This document shows positions 1 through 6,026 of a stretch of 12,896 nt of DNA, piece by piece. The stretch spans positions 1 through 12,896 of the forward strand of contig JAEMQE010000224.1 in NCBI GenBank assembly GCA_022758945.1. Direction: 5' to 3'. Position numbers and translations under genes: made by a program. Below the pieces are notes generated by a model, which had not been told where the DNA came from, made no database searches, and saw only the letters and a program-made list of their open reading frames with translations. This stretch comes from Lentimicrobium sp. GTDB lineage: Bacteria; Bacteroidota; Bacteroidia; Flavobacteriales; Flavobacteriaceae. Every line of letters begins with the position of its first letter. Positions within the stretch are counted from its first letter, which is position 1.

Positions 1-82
1 TGATTAAATAAAGCGTTTATGTTGGTTTAATTTTTTTAAATTTAACAAGAAATCAGAACTATTAATCTTAAAGAAAAAAATT

Positions 83-682
83 ATGAGAAAAATTATTTTA
101 TTAGCACTTTTAACTTTGGCTGTCGCCAATGGTTATTCTCAAGAAAAAGGAAGGTTTAGATTTGGTTTAGATTTTGGATATGTTCCTACCGGTGGAGGAG
201 GAGGAGGAATGATTTCATTTGAGCCTAAATATAATTTAACTAACAATATGAATGTTGGATTGCGAATGGGTGTTGCAGGAGTTGCTCGTGATGTTCAAGC
301 TAGTGGAGGTCAAGTAACATCAGCTAAAATATCTGGTATCGGTTCTCTTGTAGGAACTTATGATTATTATATTCACATCGGGTCACTGTCTTTAGTGCCT
401 TATTTAGGAGTTGGATTAGGCTATTATTCTATAGCAAATGTAGAGACAGAAGGTTCTTCATATACTTCACCTGTAGCTTCAACAAGTGAAATGGGAGGGC
501 TAATTAGAGGAGGTATCGAATGGGGAAAACTCAGAGTAGGTGTTGAATATAATATTCTTCCGGATTCTAAATTGCAAGATGTAAACGGAAATGTAACGGA
601 TGTCACAGTTACAAATTCCTATATTGGACTTCATATAGGATTTTATCTTGGAGGAGGAAAGTGGGGAAGAAAAGCCCAGTAA
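83..682 (+). CDS. Outer-membrane beta-barrel protein (porin-like, unknown substrate)
   Basis: This encodes a 199-residue secreted protein. Residues 1-20 form a signal peptide (basic MRKI start, hydrophobic core, likely cleavage around YSQ). The rest alternates short hydrophobic/aromatic beta strands with Gly-, Asn- and Ser-rich turns, as in the small 8-stranded outer-membrane barrels of Bacteroidota. Examples of likely strands are the stretches around residues 27-34, 50-65, 95-115 and 140-155, and the closing IGLHIGFYLGGG segment near 180-191. A run of six glycines (residues 37-42), coded by near-identical GGA/GGT triplets, lies in a predicted turn. The length fits this family. The gene stands alone, with an intrinsic terminator 19 bp after its stop codon. 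The first 82 bases contain no confident promoter. The outer-membrane barrel call is well supported by composition; the cargo or role cannot be read from the sequence. Confidence 0.8.
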   Translation: MRKIILLALLTLAVANGYSQEKGRFRFGLDFGYVPTGGGGGGMISFEPKYNLTNNMNVGLRMGVAGVARDVQASGGQVTSAKISGIGSLVGTYDYYIHIGSLSLVPYLGVGLGYYSIANVETEGSSYTSPVASTSEMGGLIRGGIEWGKLRVGVEYNILPDSKLQDVNGNVTDVTVTNSYIGLHIGFYLGGGKWGRKAQ

Positions 683-700
683 TTATATAAACAGTTTTAT

Positions 701-726
701 AACCACGGCATTCTCGTGGTTTTTTT
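701..726 (+). terminator. Intrinsic terminator of the beta-barrel gene
   Basis: AACCACG (701-707) pairs perfectly with CGTGGTT (715-721) around a 7-nt loop, and is followed directly by a T-run to 726. It lies 19 bp after the beta-barrel stop codon and before the xerD start. An in-frame ATG at 716 for xerD would fall inside this hairpin, which argues against that ATG as the start. Confidence 0.85.
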
Positions 727-754
727 ATACCCAAAAATACCTTTCCTTTGTAAA

Positions 755-1651
755 ATGAATTGGAAAACGTATATCAAAAGTTATCAGTCCTATCTAAGGA
801 TTGAAAGAGGATTGTCGAAGAATACCATCGAAAATTATTCTTTTGATATAGAACGTTTGTGCCTTTTTTTGGAAGAAAATGCTATTTCCATTTCGCCATT
901 AAAAATCAATGAAGAAACCATTCAACAGTTCATTTACAGTATTTCAAAAGAAGTAAATCCACGATCGCAAGCCAGAATAATTTCGGGATTAAAAAGTTTT
1001 TTTAGCTATTTAATCTTTGAAGACTATCGTGTTGATAATCCTTTAGAATTGATAGAAACGCCTAAAACAGGCAGAAAACTTCCCGATACTTTATCTGTTG
1101 ATGAAATTGATTCTTTAATTGCTGCAATTGATTTGGCATCTAATGAAGGAGAACGGAATAGAGCAATGTTAGAAACGTTATATGGCTGTGGACTTCGGGT
1201 TTCAGAATTAGTTTCACTAAAAATTTCCGATTTATTTTTTGAGGAAGGATTTATCAAAATTACAGGTAAAGGAAATAAACAACGTTTTGTGCCTATCGGG
1301 AATTTGACCCAAAAATACATTCATATTTATAAGGACAACATACGAACTCATCTGAATATAAAGAAAGGATACGAAGACACTTTATTCTTGAATAGAAGAG
1401 GAAATCAACTTTCGAGAGCGATGATTTTTACAATTATAAAGGATTTGGCTGTCAAAATAGAATTGAATAAAAGTATTAGCCCACATACTTTGAGGCATTC
1501 TTTTGCAACGCATCTTCTTGAAAACGGTGCCGATTTGCGTTCTATTCAACTAATGCTTGGTCACGAATCCATTACAACTACTGAGATTTACGTGCATCTG
1601 GACAGAAAATTTTTGACAGAAGTTATGAATACTTTTCATCCGAGAAGATAG
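755..1651 (+). CDS. xerD: Tyrosine recombinase XerD (chromosome dimer resolution)
   Basis: This is a 298-residue site-specific tyrosine recombinase. It acts at dif to resolve chromosome dimers, together with the septal translocase FtsK. The N-terminal SAM-like core-binding domain spans about residues 1-95 and the catalytic domain about 110-298. All six active-site residues are visible: R148 (GCGLRVSEL), K172 (GKGNKQR), H244 and R247 (SPHTLRHSF), H270 (LGHESI) and the nucleophile Y279 (TEIYVH). With the start placed at 755, these numbers coincide with those of Escherichia coli XerD, and the length is also the same. That is why I prefer 755 to the upstream ATG at 716, which lies inside the preceding terminator hairpin. 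A weak promoter-like TACCTTTC or TTCCTTTG lies just upstream (738-750). Flavobacteria often carry one general Xer protein, so XerC is the only serious alternative name. Confidence 0.93.
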   Translation: MNWKTYIKSYQSYLRIERGLSKNTIENYSFDIERLCLFLEENAISISPLKINEETIQQFIYSISKEVNPRSQARIISGLKSFFSYLIFEDYRVDNPLELIETPKTGRKLPDTLSVDEIDSLIAAIDLASNEGERNRAMLETLYGCGLRVSELVSLKISDLFFEEGFIKITGKGNKQRFVPIGNLTQKYIHIYKDNIRTHLNIKKGYEDTLFLNRRGNQLSRAMIFTIIKDLAVKIELNKSISPHTLRHSFATHLLENGADLRSIQLMLGHESITTTEIYVHLDRKFLTEVMNTFHPRR

Positions 1652-1652
1652 T

Positions 1653-1678
1653 TGGCAGATTTCAGGTATCAGATGGCA
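1653..1678 (+). repeat. Short repeat, left arm, directly after xerD
   Basis: Positions 1657-1678 (AGATTTCAG, TATCAGATGGCA) match the reverse complement of 1759-1780 with two mismatches in 22 bp. Positions 1653-1665 also match the reverse complement of 1751-1763 perfectly over 13 bp. The arm starts one base after the xerD stop codon and flanks a bidirectional terminator. It looks like one unit of a short repeat with internal repetition of CAGATTTCAG. Confidence 0.7.
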
Positions 1679-1680
1679 AA

Positions 1681-1712
1681 AAAAATGACTTGTTGAATAA
1701 CAAGTCATTTTT
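1681..1712. terminator. Bidirectional intrinsic terminator between xerD and rny
   Basis: A 14-bp perfect stem (AAAAATGACTTGTT at 1681-1694 with AACAAGTCATTTTT at 1699-1712) closes a 4-nt GAAT loop. It carries A-runs on the left and T-runs on the right, so it can work on either strand. The two flanking genes converge on it, which fits a shared terminator. Confidence 0.9.
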
Positions 1713-1750
1713 ATAAATATATTTTTTTTGAACTGAATTTATGCTGGCAA

Positions 1751-1780
1751 CTGAAATCTGCCATCTGTTATCTGAAATCT
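1751..1780 (-). repeat. Short repeat, right arm, overlapping the rny stop codon
   Basis: This is the inverted partner of the repeat at 1653-1678. It contains one full 22-bp unit (1759-1780) and, partly overlapping it, a 13-bp half unit (1751-1763). The rny stop codon TAG (1779-1781) overlaps its end. Together the arms could extend the terminator into a much longer hairpin. Confidence 0.7.
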
Positions 1781-3341
1781 ATTTAGCAATATTTACAGCT
1801 CTGGTTTCTCTAATTACAGTAACTTTTACCTGACCTGGATAAGTCATTTCAGTTTGTATTTTTTGTGAAATTTCGAAAGATAAAGTAGCTGCATTATCAT
1901 CAGAAACTTTTTCGCTTTCTACAATAACACGAAGTTCTCTACCAGCTTGAATTGCATAAGCGTTTTTCACTCCGCTGAATCCGTAAGCCACTTCTTCTAA
2001 ATCTTTCAAACGTTGAATGTAAGAATCCAAGACTTGTCTTCTTGCGCCTGGTCTTGCGCCTGAAATTGCATCACAAACTTGAACAATTGGTGATAATAAG
2101 GATTTCATTTCAATTTCATCGTGGTGAGCACCGATGGCGTTGCAAACCTCTTCTTTTTCGCCATATTTTTCAGCCCATTGCATTCCTAATAAAGCGTGAG
2201 GCAAATCACTTTCGGCATCTGGAACTTTACCAATATCGTGCAATAAACCAGCTCTTTTGGCCAATTTTACATTCAATCCTAATTCAGCAGCCATAATTCC
2301 ACAAAGTTTAGAAACTTCACGAGAGTGTTGCAATAAATTTTGTCCATAAGACGAACGGTATTTCATTCGGCCTACAACCTTAATTAATTCAGGATGTAAC
2401 CCGTGAATTCCTAAATCGATTACGGTACGTTTACCAACTTCAATAATTTCGTCGTCTATTTGTTTGGTAGTTTTAGCTACAACTTCTTCAATACGTGCCG
2501 GATGAATACGTCCATCAGTTACTAATTTATGCAAAGCCAAACGAGCAATTTCTCTTCGAACAGGATCAAAACAAGAAAGAATAATAGCTTCTGGTGTGTC
2601 ATCAACAATGATTTCTACTCCAGTTGCTGCTTCAATCGCTCTGATATTTCTACCTTCACGACCAATGATTCTTCCTTTTACATCGTCAGATTCGATATTG
2701 AATACAGATACACAGTTTTCTACTGCTTCCTCTGTTCCAACTCTTTGAATGGTGTTGATGATAATTTTTTTAGCCTCTTGTTGTGCCGTTAATTTGGCCT
2801 CTTCAATAGTGTCCTGGATGTGGGACATTGCTTCAGTTTTTGCTTCAGCTTTTAAGCCTTCAATCAATTGATTTTTGGCATCTTCAGTAGATAAACCAGA
2901 AATAACCTCTAGTTGTTGAAGTTGGCTTTTGTGTAATCTGTCAACTTCTGCTTGTTTTTTGTCTAAAACTTCTATTTTAGAATTGTATTCTAAAGTTTTT
3001 GCTTCAAAATCATCGTTTACCTTCTTGGCTTTAGACAATTCGTTAGAAACTTGAGATTCTTTGTCTCTAATTCTTTTTTCGACTTCAGCCATCTTTTGGT
3101 CACGAGAAAGAATTACTTGTTCGTGTTCTGACTTTAATTCGATAAATTTTTCTTTTGCCTGAAGAATTTTATCTTTTTTGATGTTTTCGGCTTCAAGATT
3201 TGCATCTTTTAAAATTGAAGAAGCTTCTTTTTTTGCGCTTTTAATCAAATTAGAGATATTGCTTTTTTCAATTGTCTTGGCTATACCAAAACCTCCTGCA
3301 ATGCCTCCAATTCCTGAAATAATTATTGTTAAAATGTCCAT
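1779..3341 (-). CDS. rny: Ribonuclease Y (membrane-anchored endoribonuclease)
   Basis: This is a 520-residue RNase Y, which starts mRNA decay by endonucleolytic cleavage at the inner face of the membrane. Domains in order: a short N-terminal transmembrane anchor (about residues 3-22); a long charged coiled coil (about 30-200); a KH RNA-binding domain with the GxxG loop in VKGRIIGREGRN (221-232); an HD metal-dependent phosphohydrolase domain with LLHDIGK (H368, D369), further likely metal or active-site residues H339, H406-H407-D408 and D424; and the family C-terminal region. The VCDAISGARPGARR segment (422-435) is characteristic. The length matches the family (about 520). The gene lies downstream of zapA and the 6S-like RNA on the same strand, so some transcripts may read through from that operon. 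A weak TAAATTTA element sits about 10 bp before the ATG. No missing residues or frame breaks are seen. Confidence 0.96.
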   Translation of the reverse strand: MDILTIIISGIGGIAGGFGIAKTIEKSNISNLIKSAKKEASSILKDANLEAENIKKDKILQAKEKFIELKSEHEQVILSRDQKMAEVEKRIRDKESQVSNELSKAKKVNDDFEAKTLEYNSKIEVLDKKQAEVDRLHKSQLQQLEVISGLSTEDAKNQLIEGLKAEAKTEAMSHIQDTIEEAKLTAQQEAKKIIINTIQRVGTEEAVENCVSVFNIESDDVKGRIIGREGRNIRAIEAATGVEIIVDDTPEAIILSCFDPVRREIARLALHKLVTDGRIHPARIEEVVAKTTKQIDDEIIEVGKRTVIDLGIHGLHPELIKVVGRMKYRSSYGQNLLQHSREVSKLCGIMAAELGLNVKLAKRAGLLHDIGKVPDAESDLPHALLGMQWAEKYGEKEEVCNAIGAHHDEIEMKSLLSPIVQVCDAISGARPGARRQVLDSYIQRLKDLEEVAYGFSGVKNAYAIQAGRELRVIVESEKVSDDNAATLSFEISQKIQTEMTYPGQVKVTVIRETRAVNIAK

Positions 3342-3362
3342 GTTTATCTAAATTTAGTATAT

Positions 3363-3522
3363 AAAAAAGCCTACATTAGGTTGCTTGAATAAACTCGGAA
3401 ATACAAGTTTTGAGCTAACTCGTTGTTCAAGCTTCCAAACTGAATTGGCTTGCTATAGTAACGATGATTTGCTCATTCTAATTTGTTAGTGTTGAGTTTA
3501 CCAAATATGAACTAATGTAGGC
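3363..3522 (-). ncRNA. ssrS: Probable 6S RNA (6S-Flavo type, ssrS)
   Basis: A 160-nt structured RNA is predicted on the minus strand. Its ends form a perfect 11-bp closing stem (GCCTACATTAG, 3522-3512, with CTAATGTAGGC, 3379-3369), followed by six U residues as in an intrinsic terminator. Inside lies a second stem, GGTAAACTC with GAGTTTATT (9 bp including two G-U pairs). Next comes a large, mostly unpaired central region, and then an apical hairpin (CAAG-CCAA, 6-nt loop, TTGG, three-base bulge, CTTG). One long hairpin with an open central bubble is the hallmark of 6S RNA, which mimics an open promoter and sequesters RNA polymerase holoenzyme. The location just downstream of zapA matches ssrS in Escherichia coli and relatives. 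No ORF explains the conserved-looking structure. I infer the identity from fold and position; a covariance search was not possible. Confidence 0.72.
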
Positions 3523-3550
3523 AGTATCTTAGTTTCTGTAAAGAACGTGT

Positions 3551-3844
3551 TTAATCGCTGAGATATTGATCTAAAAGTGAATTGATTTTTTTAATTCTTT
3601 CGATAGTTGCTACACCATCGATGGCATTATCAATTTGTTTTTGTTCAGTTTGAGAGGCAAATTGCAAAGCACACATCGCTAGTACATCTTGCTTATCACG
3701 AACGGCATAATTTTCTTCAAATTGCTTTATCATAGTATCAATTTTTTTCGAAGCACTTCTAAGCCCTTCTTCCTGAGAGAGCTCCACGGTCAATGGATAG
3801 ACTCTGTCCGCAATCGATATCTTAATTTTAAGCTTTTCGTCCAT
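3551..3844 (-). CDS. zapA: Cell division protein ZapA
   Basis: This is a 97-residue ZapA, a cytoplasmic protein that binds FtsZ and promotes bundling of its filaments at the division site. The N-terminal half has the family pattern (IKISIADRVYPLTV, then LRSASKKIDTMIKQFEENY). A middle segment, RDKQDVLAMCALQFASQ (about residues 49-65), matches the usual D-x-L-x-x-x-A-L-x-x-A stretch. The C-terminal helix (about 65-95) forms the coiled coil used for dimerisation and tetramerisation. The length is typical. It follows the ZapB-like gene by 8 bp on the same strand, so the two form one operon, and the 6S-like RNA begins about 28 bp after its stop codon. Confidence 0.92.
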   Translation of the reverse strand: MDEKLKIKISIADRVYPLTVELSQEEGLRSASKKIDTMIKQFEENYAVRDKQDVLAMCALQFASQTEQKQIDNAIDGVATIERIKKINSLLDQYLSD

Positions 3845-3852
3845 ATCTTTTA

Positions 3853-4143
3853 CTAATCTGATAGCTGTGCTATGCAGTAATCAATTTCACGAATTAATGA
3901 ATTTATTTTAAGCTTTGTTTCTCTTTTATTATCCTCACTGCCAAGTAGTGCGTTAGCTACTTTAAGTGTTTCATACTGTGCTTTTAAGGCTTCAATCTCT
4001 TGAGATTGATTTTGTATGATAGTTGCAGATTTTGTTAATTCAATTTTCAAATCTTGAGATTTTTTCTCCAAACTATTTATTTTTGTAAATAGCTTTTCAA
4101 TCTTATTTTCAAGAGTATCAATTATTTCTGCAATTACACTCAT
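3853..4143 (-). CDS. Small coiled-coil protein, ZapB-like, in the zapA operon
   Basis: This is a 96-residue cytoplasmic protein that is almost wholly coiled coil: heptad-like spacing of Leu/Ile among Lys, Glu and Gln runs from about residue 5 to 65. There is no signal peptide or membrane segment. The C-terminal part (KINSLIREIDYCIAQLSD) is a separate amphipathic helix often seen in small proteins encoded just before zapA in Bacteroidota. Its size, composition and position suggest a division-associated partner of ZapA, analogous to ZapB, which links ZapA to the nucleoid terminus region. That function is inference, because coiled coils carry little family-specific signal. The start is well fixed by a strong GGAGG 7 nt upstream of the ATG and a good promoter before it. 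It is the first gene of the zapA operon. Confidence 0.75.
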   Translation of the reverse strand: MSVIAEIIDTLENKIEKLFTKINSLEKKSQDLKIELTKSATIIQNQSQEIEALKAQYETLKVANALLGSEDNKRETKLKINSLIREIDYCIAQLSD

Positions 4144-4150
4144 ATTATAT

Positions 4151-4155
4151 CCTCC
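4151..4155 (-). promoter_or_regulatory. Strong Shine-Dalgarno (GGAGG) for the ZapB-like gene
   Basis: On the minus strand GGAGG stands 7 nt before the ATG (4143-4141). Most genes in this window, as in Bacteroidota generally, lack a recognisable Shine-Dalgarno sequence, so this one is unusual and fixes the start codon. Confidence 0.75.
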
Positions 4156-4171
4156 GTATTACTTAATCTTA

Positions 4172-4201
4172 CAAAGTTAGTATTCCTTTTTATTTTTACA
4201 A
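4172..4201 (-). promoter_or_regulatory. Bacteroidota-type promoter of the zapB-like/zapA operon
   Basis: On the minus strand TTG (4201-4199), a 19-nt spacer and TAACTTTG (4179-4172) match the Bacteroidota -33/-7 consensus TTG...TAnnTTTG. Transcription would start around 4165, giving a leader of roughly 20 nt that contains the GGAGG site. It probably also drives zapA and may feed the 6S-like RNA and rny. Confidence 0.75.
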
Positions 4202-4298
4202 TATTTTAGGGGCTTTTTTACACTAAAAAATTCAATTGACTGTATAACAGCGAATTATATTTTTGATGATTTTAAAAATTTAGTTGACTACTTTTTTT

Positions 4299-4306
4299 TA
4301 TCTTAG
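4299..4306 (+). promoter_or_regulatory. Candidate -7 element of the M23 peptidase/TonB receptor operon
   Basis: TATCTTAG matches TAnnTTTG except at the seventh position and lies 5 nt before the first ATG, so the transcript would be leaderless or nearly so. The only nearby TTG (4284-4286) is 12 nt away, shorter than the usual 17-20 nt spacing, so this call is weak. Confidence 0.4.
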
Positions 4307-4311
4307 CAAAA

Positions 4312-6021
4312 ATGTATTCAATGAGATCATATCTGTTTATCCTGTTATTTTATAGTTCCATTTTTGCCCAAGTCAATTATCCGAAAGACTATTTTAGTCC
4401 TCCACTTGATATTCCTATGCAGTTATCAGGAAATTTTGGGGAACTGAGGCCCAATCATTTCCACGCAGGTTTTGATTTGAAAACGATGCAAAAAGAAGGA
4501 TTAGAAGTTCATGCTGTTGCCGATGGTTATGTGTCAAGAATAAAGATTTCGACTTTTGGAAATGGCAAAACGATTTACATTACGCATTCAAATGGTTATA
4601 CTTCAGTTTACGGACATTTGCAAAGAGCTACGGATTCTATTGAAGCTTTTATCAAAAAAACGCATTATACTGAGCAATCTTTTGAAATAGAAATATATCT
4701 CAAACCTGGCGAATTAGTAGTTAAGAAAGGACAAGTTATTGCACTTTCCGGAAATACAGGTGCTTCTGAAGGGCCACATTTGCATTTTGAATTTCGGGAT
4801 AATATCACCGAGAATATTATTAATCCAATGCTTTTTGGGTTTGATAAATTTATGAAGGATACCAAGAAACCCCTTATTTCCAGCATTTATGTTTATCCAT
4901 TAGATGACAAAACTATTGTGAATCAATCAAGACGGCCTTTACTGCTAAACTTGGTTTTACAAAAAGATGGCACCTATTTAGCGGATAAAGTAGCAGCCAA
5001 TGGTAAAATTGGTTTTGGGATTAATACTTTCGATTATGATGATGTTTCGTTTAATAAAAACGGGGTCTATAAAGTACAGGCTTTTTATAATGGAATACCT
5101 AATTTTGGTTATCAATTTGATACTTATTCCTTTGATGAAATGCGTTATGTAAATGCCTTAATTGATTATCCAAGGTATAAAAAAACACAACAAAGAGTTC
5201 AAAAATTATTTATGCTAAATCCATACAAACTGAGCATAATCAAGACAGATAAAACGAATGGGGTTCTTCCCGTGGTTCCTAATTTGACTTCGGTTTATCG
5301 TATTGAAGTTTCTGATTTTTATGGCAATCTGACTGCAGTTTCCATTCCAATAAAGTATGATGTGCAACCCACAATTATTGTCCCGGAACCTATTTCGAAA
5401 TATTTTGTAAAAGCTAATAATGACAGTAACTTTAGCAAAGACAATGTTTCAGTTTACTTTCCTGCTGGAACTTTTTATGATGATTTTTATTTGAATTTTG
5501 ATGTAAAAAACGACACTTTGTATCTTCACGATGATACAGTTCCCGTTCATACAAATTTTACCATTGAGATAGAAGACAATAAATTTTCTGAAGCTCAAAG
5601 AGAAAAATTGTTTATAGCTTCAATTGATGGCAAAAAAATTGGGTATAATTTTACCTTTCGAAAAGAAAATGTTTTCACTACCAAAGTAAAGACTTTAGGA
5701 AAGTTTGCCTTGGTTTTGGATACTATTCCACCAAAAATTTCCATTGCAAAATCGATTGAAGGGAAATGGTTAAGCGATAAAAAGTTTATTCAATTCAGCA
5801 TAAGCGATGGATTATCAGGCATAAAATCCTATAATGGCTATTTGAACGGCAAATGGATTTTGTTTGAATATGATAATAAAACCAAGAAAATCACTCACAA
5901 TTTCAGTGATGGTATTGTTGCCGAAGGTGCAAATGAATTAAAAATTATAGTGGTCGATAATTTAGGAAATTCTACTATCTTTGAAACTCGTTTTTTCAGA
6001 AGTCAAAAAAATAAAAATTAA
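4312..6021 (+). CDS. Secreted M23 (LytM-type) zinc metallopeptidase
   Basis: This is a 569-residue exported protein with an N-terminal LytM/M23 endopeptidase domain, the family that cleaves peptide cross-links in peptidoglycan. Residues 1-20 form a signal peptide (cleavage near FAQ). The M23 domain covers about 33-165 and keeps every key residue: zinc ligands H51 and D55 (HFHAGFD) and H158, and catalytic histidines H102 (VYGHL) and H156 (GPHLHFEF). It is therefore likely an active enzyme, unlike degenerate LytM activators such as EnvC. The remaining 400 residues are beta-rich, with a late segment (about 470-560) resembling an Ig-like fold; I do not recognise a named domain there. An alternative ATG at 4321 (MRSYLF) gives an equally good signal peptide and suits the promoter position better. 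The TonB receptor gene follows after 5 bp, so the two are co-transcribed and likely cooperate in the envelope. Confidence 0.88.
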   Translation: MYSMRSYLFILLFYSSIFAQVNYPKDYFSPPLDIPMQLSGNFGELRPNHFHAGFDLKTMQKEGLEVHAVADGYVSRIKISTFGNGKTIYITHSNGYTSVYGHLQRATDSIEAFIKKTHYTEQSFEIEIYLKPGELVVKKGQVIALSGNTGASEGPHLHFEFRDNITENIINPMLFGFDKFMKDTKKPLISSIYVYPLDDKTIVNQSRRPLLLNLVLQKDGTYLADKVAANGKIGFGINTFDYDDVSFNKNGVYKVQAFYNGIPNFGYQFDTYSFDEMRYVNALIDYPRYKKTQQRVQKLFMLNPYKLSIIKTDKTNGVLPVVPNLTSVYRIEVSDFYGNLTAVSIPIKYDVQPTIIVPEPISKYFVKANNDSNFSKDNVSVYFPAGTFYDDFYLNFDVKNDTLYLHDDTVPVHTNFTIEIEDNKFSEAQREKLFIASIDGKKIGYNFTFRKENVFTTKVKTLGKFALVLDTIPPKISIAKSIEGKWLSDKKFIQFSISDGLSGIKSYNGYLNGKWILFEYDNKTKKITHNFSDGIVAEGANELKIIVVDNLGNSTIFETRFFRSQKNKN

Positions 6022-6026
6022 ATTCC

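Noticed and set aside
1..82. Possible promoter (TTG at 22-24, TAAATTTA at 37-44) before the beta-barrel gene
   Set aside because: The spacer is only 12 nt and the -7 box lacks its final G; chance matches are common in this AT-rich stretch.
181..210. GGA/GGT triplet run coding six glycines as a possible phase-variation repeat
   Set aside because: The unit is three bases, so length changes would not shift the frame, and the repeat is short.
716..754. Upstream ATG at 716 adding 13 residues to XerD
   Set aside because: It lies inside the preceding terminator hairpin, and the ATG at 755 gives a 298-residue protein whose catalytic residues fall at the canonical XerD positions.
2042..2792. Plus-strand open frames inside rny (84 and 87 codons)
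   Set aside because: They are antisense shadows of a well-supported RNase Y gene and have no protein-like features.
4214..4230. AT palindrome TTTTTTA-CAC-TAAAAAA between the divergent operons
   Set aside because: It is a pure A/T stem, expected by chance in such AT-rich spacer, and it is not placed to terminate either transcript.
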